Source: Chryseobacterium contaminans
Lineage (GTDB): Bacteria > Bacteroidota > Bacteroidia > Flavobacteriales > Weeksellaceae
Reading direction: 5' to 3'
NCBI RefSeq assembly: GCF_001684955.1
Contig: NZ_MAYF01000112.1
Location: 40,414 to 104,413, forward strand
DNA length: 64,000 nt
Shown: positions 26,922 to 34,710 of the stretch, in pieces
How positions within the stretch are numbered: position 1 is the stretch's first letter
Layout: the number at the start of each line of letters is the position of its first letter
Translations under genes and position numbers: made by a program
The notes under the pieces: model-generated
What the model was told of the DNA's origin: nothing
The model's input: the letters and a program-made list of their open reading frames with translations, nothing else
The model's database searches: none

Positions 26922-29204
26922 ATGAAGTCTATTTTTTCTACTTGCTTTCTTTTATTACAGGCCCTGGTTTTTGGTCAGAACGCATCTCCAGTAGACTATG
27001 TAAACCCATTGATGGGAACCCAGTCCAAACCTTCATTATCCAACGGAAATACCTATCCGGCAGTCGGACTTCCATGGGGAATGAATCTCTGGACGGCACA
27101 GACCGGAAAAATGGGTGACGGATGGGCCTACACTTATGATGCAGACAAAATAAAAGGATTCAAACAAACCCATCAGCCTTCTCCCTGGATGAATGATTAC
27201 GGAGCATTCTCAATTATGCCGGGAGTAGGGAAGTTAAAATTCAAAGAAGACGATAGAGCGAGCTGGTTCAGCCATAAAGCTGAAGTTACCACCCCTTATT
27301 TCTATAGTGTTTATTTAGCGGATATCAATGTAACCACTGAATTTACCCCTACAGAAAGAGCCTCTTTTTTCAAATTTGATTTTCCGAAAACAGACAGCGC
27401 TTATGTAGTAATTGATGCTCTGAATAAAGGCTCATACATCAAAATCTTACCCAAAGAAAGAAAAATTTTGGGCTATACTACCAGATATTCAACCGGGAAA
27501 TATGATAATTTTAAAAACTATTTTGTAGTTCAGTTTGATAAAGACTTTGAGCTTACAAAAACCTGGAAAGATGATAAACTGGTTAACGATAAGCTGGAAA
27601 TTACCAGCGATCATACCGGAGCAATCGTAGGTTTTAAATTGAAAGATAAAGAAACGGTCTATGCAAAAGTAGCCTCTTCATTCATCAGTTTTGAACAGGC
27701 TGAAATCAATCTTAAAAGAGAAATTGGAAACCGGAATTTTGAACAGGTAAAAACCGATGCTAAAAATATCTGGAACAAAACCTTAGGAAAAATAGAAGTA
27801 AAGGGAGGAACAGATCAGCAGATGAGAACCTTTTATTCCTCATTGTACAGGACATTATTTTTTCCACAGAAATTATACGAGATTGATGGCCAGAATAAAA
27901 TTAAGCACTGGAGCCCATACAACGGAAAAATTACAGAAGGAAGAATGTTTGCCGGAACCGGTTTCTGGGATACCTTCAGAGCTTTGTATCCTTTTCTGAA
28001 CCTGGTATATCCTGGTATCAATGTAGAAATGCAGGAAGGATTAGTTAATGCTTACAAAGAAGGCGGATTTTTACCAGAGTGGAGCAGTCCCGGATATTCC
28101 GATATTATGATTGGAAACAATTCCGCTTCCGTAGTGGCAGACGCTTATATCAAAGGACTTCGCGGATACGATGTGGAAACCCTTTGGCAGGCCGTAAAAC
28201 ATGGTGCCAATAACGAAGGTCCTATAGAAGCCGTGGGACGTGCAGGAGTAAAATATTACAATGAATTGGGCTATGTTCCTTATGATGTGAAAATTAATGA
28301 GAATGCCGCCAGAACATTAGAATATGCTTATGACGATTTTTCAATCTACCAGTTAGGAAAAGCTTTAGGAAAACCTGCCTCGGAAATTGATATTTACAAA
28401 AAAAGAGCGTATAATTACAAAAATCTGTTTGATAAGGAAACAGGATTAATGCGTGGTAAAAATAAAGACGGTAATTTCCAGAAGCCTTTCAATCCTTTCA
28501 AGTGGGGTGATGCCTTTACCGAAGGAAACAGCTGGCATTATACCTGGTCAGTTTTCCAGGATATTAATGGATTGGCTGAACTGATGGGTGGTAAAAAGAA
28601 ATTTGAAGCTAAGCTGGATGAGGTATTTTCACTGCCACCTGTTTTTGATGACAGCTATTATGGTGGGGTGATCCATGAAATCAGAGAAATGCAGATCATG
28701 AATATGGGACAGTATGCTCATGGAAACCAGCCGATACAGCATATGATCTATCTGTATAATTATGCAGGAGCGCCTTATAAAACTCAATATTGGGCAAGAC
28801 AGGTGATGAATAAGCTATATCATGCTACTCCGGATGGATATTGCGGAGATGAAGATAACGGGCAAACCTCTGCATGGTATATTTTCTCAGCATTAGGGTT
28901 TTATCCGGTTACACCGGCAACAGATCAATATGTATTGGGAGCGCCATTGTTTAAAGAAGCCACTATTCATTTGGAAAATGGCAAGAAAATTGAAATAAAG
29001 GCAGCGGAAAACAATGCTGAAAATTTATACGTAAAATCATTGAATGTAAATGGACAGCCTTACTCCAAAAACTGGTTGAGTCATAAAAACTTAATGAACG
29101 GAGCCGTCCTGGATTTTAAAATGGACAACAGGCCAAATACAGACAGAGGTTCACAGGAAAAAGATTTTCCCTATTCAATGTCAAAAGAAGAGTCAGATAA
29201 ATAA
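26922..29204 (+). CDS. GH92 family protein with Gln at the general-acid position
   Basis: 760 residues with signal peptide (MKSIFSTCFLLLQALVFGQ). It is a divergent paralogue of the first GH92. Aligned motifs are VDYVNPLMGTQSKPSLSNGNTYPAVGLPWGM, FKQTHQPSPWMNDYG, GTGFWDTFRALYPF, TEGNSWHYTWSVFQDINGL, HGNQPIQHMIYLYNYAGAPYKTQ and CGDEDNGQTSAWYIFSALGFYPVTP. Gln603 is where GH92-1 has Glu606; Asp645 of the base region is kept. A Gln at this position is known in a GH92 enzyme that hydrolyses mannose-1-phosphate-6-mannose diesters (from memory). So this protein may cleave a mannosyl phosphodiester or another substrate with a good leaving group. Confidence 0.9.
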   Translation: MKSIFSTCFLLLQALVFGQNASPVDYVNPLMGTQSKPSLSNGNTYPAVGLPWGMNLWTAQTGKMGDGWAYTYDADKIKGFKQTHQPSPWMNDYGAFSIMPGVGKLKFKEDDRASWFSHKAEVTTPYFYSVYLADINVTTEFTPTERASFFKFDFPKTDSAYVVIDALNKGSYIKILPKERKILGYTTRYSTGKYDNFKNYFVVQFDKDFELTKTWKDDKLVNDKLEITSDHTGAIVGFKLKDKETVYAKVASSFISFEQAEINLKREIGNRNFEQVKTDAKNIWNKTLGKIEVKGGTDQQMRTFYSSLYRTLFFPQKLYEIDGQNKIKHWSPYNGKITEGRMFAGTGFWDTFRALYPFLNLVYPGINVEMQEGLVNAYKEGGFLPEWSSPGYSDIMIGNNSASVVADAYIKGLRGYDVETLWQAVKHGANNEGPIEAVGRAGVKYYNELGYVPYDVKINENAARTLEYAYDDFSIYQLGKALGKPASEIDIYKKRAYNYKNLFDKETGLMRGKNKDGNFQKPFNPFKWGDAFTEGNSWHYTWSVFQDINGLAELMGGKKKFEAKLDEVFSLPPVFDDSYYGGVIHEIREMQIMNMGQYAHGNQPIQHMIYLYNYAGAPYKTQYWARQVMNKLYHATPDGYCGDEDNGQTSAWYIFSALGFYPVTPATDQYVLGAPLFKEATIHLENGKKIEIKAAENNAENLYVKSLNVNGQPYSKNWLSHKNLMNGAVLDFKMDNRPNTDRGSQEKDFPYSMSKEESDK

Positions 29205-29228
29205 TTTTAATTAAGAGAAACAAAATAT

Positions 29229-29726
29229 ATGAGCACGGAAAAAAAAGAAATATTTGATAGGGTAGAGCAGACTCTACAAAGTCAGGGGTTTACCATTGCT
29301 GCAAAAGATGAAACCAGACCATGGGGAGGTTTCTTTGTGATAGATGAAGCACAGGCACAGGATTTTGCCAATCAGTACTTTGATGGGATTGATGTGGAAA
29401 ACCTTAGAATAGGAGGAAAGCTAAGCCCGAAAATTCTTATTGTAGCGCCTGAAGCAAGACTAAGCTGGCAATATCACCACAGAAGAGCAGAAATATGGCA
29501 GGTAGTGGAAGGAACCGTAGGAATCAAAAGAAGTACTACAGATGAGGAAGGAGAAGTAGCAGAATATCACCCAAAAGATCAGGTGAAACTTCAGCAAGGA
29601 GAAAGACACAGATTAATAGGGCTTTCAGGCTGGGGAATCGTAGCCGAAATATGGCAGCATACAGACGCTTCCAATCCTTCAGATGAAGATGATATCGTAA
29701 GAGTACAGGATGACTTTGGAAGATAA
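29229..29726 (+). CDS. Cupin-type phosphomannose isomerase-like protein
   Basis: 165 residues, a single cupin domain similar to the isomerase part of type II mannose-6-phosphate isomerases. Motifs are RPWGGFFVI, LSWQYHHRRAEIWQVVEG with metal-binding histidines, RHRLIGLSGWGIVAEIWQH, and the C-terminal DEDDIVRVQDDFGR. It probably converts mannose-6-phosphate to fructose-6-phosphate in the cytoplasm and connects the locus to glycolysis. Such proteins are sometimes labelled phosphoheptose isomerase, so the substrate is inferred from context. It starts 24 bases after GH92-2 and is the last gene of the run, ending at a strong hairpin. Confidence 0.82.
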   Translation: MSTEKKEIFDRVEQTLQSQGFTIAAKDETRPWGGFFVIDEAQAQDFANQYFDGIDVENLRIGGKLSPKILIVAPEARLSWQYHHRRAEIWQVVEGTVGIKRSTTDEEGEVAEYHPKDQVKLQQGERHRLIGLSGWGIVAEIWQHTDASNPSDEDDIVRVQDDFGR

Positions 29727-29765
29727 AATAACAAATCAGCATCAAATTGATGCTGATTTGTTATT
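29727..29765 (+). terminator. Strong terminator of the glycan locus
   Basis: A perfect 17-bp stem (29727-29743 with 29749-29765) around a 5-base loop starts directly after the isomerase stop. The next sequence is TTGGG, so the T tract is within the stem itself. Confidence 0.85.
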
Positions 29766-29773
29766 TTGGGTAA

Positions 29774-29801
29774 GGAAGCCGGATGCTGGAAGAGGGAAGT
29801 T
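29774..29801 (+). repeat. Four tandem GGAAGNT-like heptamers, left array
   Basis: GGAAGCC, GGATGCT, GGAAGAG and GGAAGTT follow one another with an exact 7-base period. An inverted array of the same unit is at 29951-29978. Confidence 0.7.
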
Positions 29802-29871
29802 ACGAAGGTTTTCAAAAGGACTATTTCAGCTATTGATCTAATGCTTCAAAGAAAATAAAGAGATAAAAAAT

Positions 29872-29904
29872 AAACGTTATAGGTTTCAAAAACCTATAAC
29901 GTTT
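29872..29904. terminator. Perfect 15-bp hairpin between convergent genes
   Basis: AAACGTTATAGGTTT and its exact complement flank loop CAA. It lies between the glycan locus and the TonB receptor gene, which point toward each other. It is either a bidirectional terminator or a flavobacterial palindromic repeat. Confidence 0.7.
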
Positions 29905-29950
29905 TGTTTATATGAATTGATCATAGCTAAAGAAATCTTCCGGCGAAGAG

Positions 29951-29978
29951 TACTTCCAGCCTCCATCTTCCAGCTTCC
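29951..29978 (-). repeat. Four tandem GGAAGNT-like heptamers, right inverted array
   Basis: On the minus strand GGAAGCT, GGAAGAT, GGAGGCT and GGAAGTA follow one another with a 7-base period. The array stops five bases before the TonB receptor stop codon and is inverted relative to 29774-29801. Confidence 0.7.
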
Positions 29979-29983
29979 CTCTT

Positions 29984-32689
29984 TTAAAATGTCACATCCA
30001 GTCCCACATAGAAATTCGCTTTCATAATTGGGGCATATACCATTCCGCCGTCAAAATAATTTCCGAAAGGATTTCTAAAATCGATGATTGCATTTTTCTG
30101 GTAATATGAAGTCAGGTTTTCTCCACCTACATAAGCTCTGATCTTTTTGTTGAAGTTTCTTGAGATCTGTGCATTCAATACAGCATAAGAATTAGAGTAT
30201 CTTGGTAACTGAAACTCTGCAGGATTACTGGACATGTCAGGAAGTCTTTGCTTTCCTACCCAGTTTAAAGTAGTGTCAAAGCTCCAGAAACCTCCTTTGT
30301 TATTCTTGTTGGTAGCATAGGCAAGGTTTACAAATCCTCGGTGTTTTGCCATAAAAGGAACCTCTCTTCTTCCATCAATATAATCCGCTTGTACATCATA
30401 ATATTTATAAGCTAATCTTACGTCAAAGTTCTTAAAAGGCGTAAAATCCCATTGTGCCTGGAAAGAGTTGGCAAATGATTTACCTTCCAGATTATAGAAT
30501 GTAAGCTGCTGAGGTGATCTGTCCAAATCCACTAGCACCTGATCCTGGAAATCTGTTCTGAAAAAGTCAGCAACGATTGTAGATTTTCTTCCGAAAAGCT
30601 TAAACTCCTGTTGTAAGCTTGCACCATAGTTCCATGCAATTTCAGGCTTTAACCCATAGATATCTCCTCCGTTAGGTAGGATGTTGATTGCCCTGTTAGA
30701 TGCAAAATACTGTTGGCTTTCTGCAAAAACATTCGCTGTTCTGAATCCTCTCCCTGCCGAAAGTCTTAGAATGGTCTGTGGAGTAAAATCATATTTAAAG
30801 TTTACTCTTGGCGTAAACTGAGTTCCTGCTAGGTTATGGAAATCCACTCTGGTTCCTGCTACTAAAGTATATTTTAAGCCTGTTAAAGTATATTCTGCAA
30901 AGATTCCGGGAACAATTTCATTTCGTTTAAAATTATCCACTAAATACGTTTCCTCATAACCGTCATATAAAAAACTGGCTCCTGCTTTATATTTATGGTT
31001 AGTGTTTCCTAGAATACTTTCAAAAATTAAATTGGAATAATAGGTATGTTGCTGTCCTGAATAATTTCTCAATCCAAAGAAGCTGTCCTGCTGGTGATAA
31101 ACATATTGGTTCATCCATCCGATACTTTGATAAGGCTTTCCTTTAAAAACATATCCAGTTTTGTTCCAGACCTGGAATCTTGAAATATCAATGCCTACAC
31201 CATAAGCCGGCTGTTTGTCCTGAGCCAGCTTCTTATCGAAAGCAGTTTGTCCTGCAGTTCTTTCATCACGGATAAAATTAATCCCGAAATGAGATCCGAA
31301 CCCTGATTTTTCAAGGTCATTATAATTCAGGAGATAAGCCGCATTAATCTGTGTTCCTATCGGTCTGTCAAGAAAACCATCATGGTTCATATCCGTATTT
31401 CCGAAAGTACCGTTTCCATGAAGCAGAAAAGTCTGTGACCATTTATCATTAATAGGAGATACATTGGTAATATTTACTTCAGCTCTTCCGTTAAAATCAG
31501 AGAAAATATTCAGAGAAGTTTCCGGCTCCTTAGCATTCTTCAACAGTTCAGTATTGATTTGTCCTGTAATACTTTCATAACCGTTGGTTACCGTACTTCC
31601 CCCTTTCGTAAGCTGAATACTTTCAATCCATCTTCCCGGGATGAAGCTCAATCCATAAGCAGAAGCCAATCCTCTGATCTCAGGTAGCTGTTCTTTTGTT
31701 AAACTTGTATATTTTTGGTCCAACCCTAGCATTTTAAGCTGTTTGGTACCTGTAACGGCATTACTGAAAGATACGTCTACGGTAGCGTTGGTTTCAAAAC
31801 TTTCAGATAAATTACAACATGCAGCTTTTAACAGCTCTTTTTTATCAATATTAAAAACCAATCCGGCTTCTTTTTTACTTAAAGCTGTCGCTGCTTTAGA
31901 TCCTGTTACAACAACCCCATCAATGTTCTTCTCATGCTTGTTGTGAGAATCATTGTCAGCAGGTGCTGCATGATCCTTATGTTCTTCATGCTTAGTACCT
32001 TCTTCATAGTGAACCATTGGATTTGCCTCTCCAAAAGTAAAATCTCTGTCATACAGACAACATCCCGGAAGCCCGTTATAAGTGATGTCTAAAGCCCTGT
32101 ATTTCTCATTATCATGCCCTGCATCAGCAATAGCCTTCAGAATCTTATCCGATGAGGTTTTTGAAGCATCAAAATGTAAAGCAACCGTTTGCTTTTCCGC
32201 ATTCCAGTCTGCTGAATCTGCCCCCGCATCTTTAGCGGCTTTTTCAATTCTGGCTTTGCAGGATGCGCAGTTTCCTCTTACATAAAATTCGTTGTCCTTT
32301 TTAGCAGGAGTTGTAGCAGTGGCATGATGATCATGATGGGATTCTGCCTGTGCAGGCTGTAAATCTCTGTCGTATAAACAACATCCCGGAAGGCTTTTGT
32401 AAACATCATCAGGAGCTTTGAACTTTTCATTATCGTGACCTGCTTCCGCTACTTTTTTCAGAATATCGTCAGCAGAAACCTTATCTGTTTCTAGAGTCAG
32501 TGTTTGAAGATCTATAGAATAAACAGCAGTTTTTGCACCTGCTTTTTTGGCCGCTCCTTCAATTCGTGTTTTGCACATTTCGCAGTTCCCTTTAACTTTG
32601 AACTGGCCTTTCTGAAAATTTTGAGCTGATATAAATTGTGTAAATAAGAATAATGCACCAAGTATGAACCTGGAAATATATAATTTCAT
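29984..32689 (-). CDS. TonB-dependent receptor fused to two N-terminal HMA-like domains
   Basis: 901 residues from the ATG at 32689; a longer frame to 32746 lacks a signal peptide at its start. Signal MKLYISRFILGALFLFTQFISAQ comes first. Two repeats of a heavy-metal-associated module follow, with GNCEMC (Cys36, Cys39), then GNCASC (Cys141, Cys144). Each has AGHDNEK and SLPGCCLYDRD or GLPGCCLYDRD downstream, and a His-rich linker (HHDHH, HEEHKDH). Then come a TonB plug (DGVVVTGSK, KAACCNLSESFE, IPGRWIESIQLTKG) and a barrel with NLTSYYQKN and a final FYVGLDVTF. It probably transports or senses copper or a similar soft metal; the metal itself is not shown. Confidence 0.88.
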   Translation of the reverse strand: MKLYISRFILGALFLFTQFISAQNFQKGQFKVKGNCEMCKTRIEGAAKKAGAKTAVYSIDLQTLTLETDKVSADDILKKVAEAGHDNEKFKAPDDVYKSLPGCCLYDRDLQPAQAESHHDHHATATTPAKKDNEFYVRGNCASCKARIEKAAKDAGADSADWNAEKQTVALHFDASKTSSDKILKAIADAGHDNEKYRALDITYNGLPGCCLYDRDFTFGEANPMVHYEEGTKHEEHKDHAAPADNDSHNKHEKNIDGVVVTGSKAATALSKKEAGLVFNIDKKELLKAACCNLSESFETNATVDVSFSNAVTGTKQLKMLGLDQKYTSLTKEQLPEIRGLASAYGLSFIPGRWIESIQLTKGGSTVTNGYESITGQINTELLKNAKEPETSLNIFSDFNGRAEVNITNVSPINDKWSQTFLLHGNGTFGNTDMNHDGFLDRPIGTQINAAYLLNYNDLEKSGFGSHFGINFIRDERTAGQTAFDKKLAQDKQPAYGVGIDISRFQVWNKTGYVFKGKPYQSIGWMNQYVYHQQDSFFGLRNYSGQQHTYYSNLIFESILGNTNHKYKAGASFLYDGYEETYLVDNFKRNEIVPGIFAEYTLTGLKYTLVAGTRVDFHNLAGTQFTPRVNFKYDFTPQTILRLSAGRGFRTANVFAESQQYFASNRAINILPNGGDIYGLKPEIAWNYGASLQQEFKLFGRKSTIVADFFRTDFQDQVLVDLDRSPQQLTFYNLEGKSFANSFQAQWDFTPFKNFDVRLAYKYYDVQADYIDGRREVPFMAKHRGFVNLAYATNKNNKGGFWSFDTTLNWVGKQRLPDMSSNPAEFQLPRYSNSYAVLNAQISRNFNKKIRAYVGGENLTSYYQKNAIIDFRNPFGNYFDGGMVYAPIMKANFYVGLDVTF

Positions 32690-32756
32690 TTGTTTAAAGT
32701 TTAGATTAAATAAAATACGGTTCGCTATAATATATAACAAACTCACAATGTTTTAA

Positions 32757-33119
32757 TTAACCTATTTTAGGTGGCTGCCAGATTTCCTTTAAACGGTCGG
32801 AAAGATAAGGGTCTGAATATTGAAACTGAGGATTCTTATTCGCTTTGTAATAAGAAAGTTCCAGACGCAGGTTTTTTGAAAAAGGGGTTTCAATAAAAGT
32901 AAAGCAGGCAATACAGGAAGAACAGCAATCATCATTGCATGACTTTGTTGTATCATTTTTACTGTCTTTTTTTGAGGAATGATTTTTACAGCAGTCACTC
33001 TTCTTTCCGGATTCTGCCTTGCAGCAGGTTTCCTGCATAGATTGAGCATAGAAGCTATCCTTAGGAACCAGGAAGATTCCCAAACAAAATACTATTGCCA
33101 ATATGTGAAATAGCTTCAT
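32757..33119 (-). CDS. Small exported Cys-rich protein, putative metal binding
   Basis: 120 residues from the ATG at 33119. It has a hydrophobic signal (MKLFHILAIVFCLGIFLVP). The middle has dense Cys pairs (ETCCKAESGKKSDCCKNHS, then SCNDDCCSSCIACF), and the C-terminus ends QPPKIG. I do not recognise a named family with certainty; it recalls small Bacteroidetes proteins with conserved Cys pairs and a terminal PP motif. It lies between the His/Cys lipoprotein and the HMA receptor, 67 bases upstream of the receptor, so a role in binding the same metal is likely but unproven. Confidence 0.65.
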   Translation of the reverse strand: MKLFHILAIVFCLGIFLVPKDSFYAQSMQETCCKAESGKKSDCCKNHSSKKDSKNDTTKSCNDDCCSSCIACFTFIETPFSKNLRLELSYYKANKNPQFQYSDPYLSDRLKEIWQPPKIG

Positions 33120-33138
33120 AGCTGCAAAAATACAAAAT

Positions 33139-33795
33139 TTATGGTAAAGGATCACCAACTTTTAGAGAACAGTTGTGCCAAGGTTCTCCATGAGCAGGGT
33201 TTACTTTAGGTTTTTCTCCCATAGCCAGGTTCTGTGAAGCTGCCTGAGCCTGAACTTGTGCAGGGGTTGGAGTAGGAGTAACCTGTATGTTATTTTGTAC
33301 CGATTGAGACTGAGATGCAGCAGCGGGCTTACTGCTCAAAGGTTGTCCTACGGGAATATCGCATCGGTGTCCGGGCTGTCCGTGTGGCGGGTTCATTCCA
33401 GGAGCTGTTTTTATGGGCTGAGCATTGTTATTTACAGCTACTTTTGCTGCAGTGCTTGGGTCAATCTGAATGGTATTGTTAGTTCCTACATTAATGTTTT
33501 GGGAAGCTGGAGTAGCAGCTGGCTGGCTGTTCAGAGGCTGTCCTACAGGAATATCACATCGGTGTCCTGGTTGTCCATGTGGAGGGTTCATGCCCGGAGC
33601 GGTAGCCATAGCAGCTGTTGCCGGACTGGATTGAATTCCCGCCTGATCCATCAACGAAACCTTTGGAGTATTATTGAGCGCTACAGAAGGCTGCTGAGAA
33701 CCTGCCTCTTCTTTTAAATAAGTTGCTTTCTCATCTTTCTTACAAGATACAGCTAATATTGATACAGAGATCAAACCTAAAAACGTATTCTTCAT
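33139..33795 (-). CDS. Lipoprotein with repeated HGxPxHxC motifs
   Basis: 218 residues with a lipoprotein signal (MKNTFLGLISVSILAVSC). The mature part is mostly Pro/Ala/Gln/Ser-rich and low in complexity. It holds three copies of one motif: twice GMNPPHGQPGHRCDIPVGQPL (about residues 67-87 and 136-156; only the central HGQPGHRCD is needed to see it) and once a degenerate NPAHGEPWHNCSLKVGDPL at the very C-terminus. Each has two His and one Cys in fixed spacing, which suggests a metal site. It ends 19 bases before the Cys-rich gene and begins the cassette that runs through to the TonB receptor. Confidence 0.7.
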   Translation of the reverse strand: MKNTFLGLISVSILAVSCKKDEKATYLKEEAGSQQPSVALNNTPKVSLMDQAGIQSSPATAAMATAPGMNPPHGQPGHRCDIPVGQPLNSQPAATPASQNINVGTNNTIQIDPSTAAKVAVNNNAQPIKTAPGMNPPHGQPGHRCDIPVGQPLSSKPAAASQSQSVQNNIQVTPTPTPAQVQAQAASQNLAMGEKPKVNPAHGEPWHNCSLKVGDPLP

Positions 33796-33817
33796 ATCCT
33801 TGATTGGGTATGAAACA

Positions 33818-33854
33818 AAATTAGCAAAACATTTTTAATTGTTTTGCTAATTTT
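33818..33854. promoter_or_regulatory. Perfect 17-bp inverted repeat upstream of the metal lipoprotein
   Basis: Arms 33818-33834 and 33838-33854 are exact complements around TTT. On the minus strand the distal arm contains TAATTTTG (33817-33824), a candidate -7 box, 22 bases before the ATG at 33795. It is either an operator overlapping the promoter or the terminator of the response-regulator gene. Confidence 0.65.
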
Positions 33855-33877
33855 ATATTTATAATGCGATTTTTGAA

Positions 33878-34564
33878 TTAATTTTTCACAAGAAGTCTGA
33901 ATCCTTCTCCGTGAACATTGATAATCTCCAATCCTTCATCATCTTTCAACAGCTTACGAAGCTTGGCAATATATACGTCCATACTTCTTGCTGTAAAGTA
34001 ATTTTCCTTTTTCCAGATCTTTCTCAGGGCAAGGTCTCTTGGCATGAAATCGTTTCTGTGGATGCAAAGAAGCTTCAACAGTTCGTTTTCTTTTGGAGAA
34101 AGCTTGTATTCTTTGTCTCCGACTTTCAGTTGTCTCAGCATAGAATCGAAGAAGATATTGCTGATTTTGAATTGCTCCTGCTCTTCATTTTCAAGAGTAG
34201 AGCTTCTTTGAAGGATAGCTTTGATCTTATATAAAAGAAGTTCTGTATCAAATGGTTTTGTGATATAGTCATCTGCTCCCAACTGGTACCCTTTAAGGAT
34301 ATCTTCTCTCATATTTCTTGCTGTAAGGAATATGATGGGTGTGTTTTTATCAATCTTTTTTACATCTTCCGCCAATGAAAATCCATCTTTTTTAGGCATC
34401 ATTACGTCAAATATACAGATATCGAATTCATTTTCTGTAAATTCTTTCAATCCCTGTTCTCCATCAGTAGCAAGGGTTACTTCAAAATTATTGATTGTTA
34501 AATAATCTTTAAGCACCGCCCCGAAACTCTGATCGTCCTCTACTAATAATATTCTGTTGCTCAT
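33878..34564 (-). CDS. OmpR-family response regulator
   Basis: 228 residues. The receiver domain has LLVEDDQSFGAVLKDYL, the phospho-acceptor Asp53 in CIFDVMMPKKDGF, the conserved Thr in IIFLTARNM, and Lys in DDYITKPF. The C-terminal winged-helix DNA-binding domain begins near residue 130 and contains LSPKENELLKLLC and RSMDVYIAKLRKLLKDD. It resembles RprY of Bacteroidetes. The sensor kinase gene lies upstream on the same strand with a 146-base gap, so the pair forms a two-component system. The metal lipoprotein gene starts 82 bases downstream and could be a target, but that is only a positional hint. Confidence 0.93.
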   Translation of the reverse strand: MSNRILLVEDDQSFGAVLKDYLTINNFEVTLATDGEQGLKEFTENEFDICIFDVMMPKKDGFSLAEDVKKIDKNTPIIFLTARNMREDILKGYQLGADDYITKPFDTELLLYKIKAILQRSSTLENEEQEQFKISNIFFDSMLRQLKVGDKEYKLSPKENELLKLLCIHRNDFMPRDLALRKIWKKENYFTARSMDVYIAKLRKLLKDDEGLEIINVHGEGFRLLVKN

Positions 34565-34569
34565 AACTT

Positions 34570-34597
34570 TTACTAATTAATAATTAACAATTAAGAA
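34570..34597. repeat. Four tandem TTAANAA-type heptamers
   Basis: TTACTAA, TTAATAA, TTAACAA and TTAAGAA follow one another with an exact 7-base period, in the spacer just upstream of the response-regulator start codon. Confidence 0.6.
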
Positions 34598-34683
34598 TGA
34601 ACTGTCTCACTCTCTCTTCTTATATTTTGTTTTTTTGGTTTCTTATTTTCTTATTAATGATGGTAGATAGTTATTTAATTCTA

Positions 34684-34704
34684 TATTACCCATCACTCAT
34701 CACT
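34684..34704. repeat. Three tandem heptamers (CATCACT type)
   Basis: TATTACC, CATCACT and CATCACT run head to tail with a 7-base period, just past the kinase stop codon, at the other end of the same spacer as the array at 34570-34597. Confidence 0.5.
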
Positions 34705-34710
34705 TACGTT

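Noticed and set aside
32690..32746. Longer start of the TonB receptor
   Set aside because: It would put 19 residues before a clean signal peptide; the ATG at 32689 gives a normal export signal.
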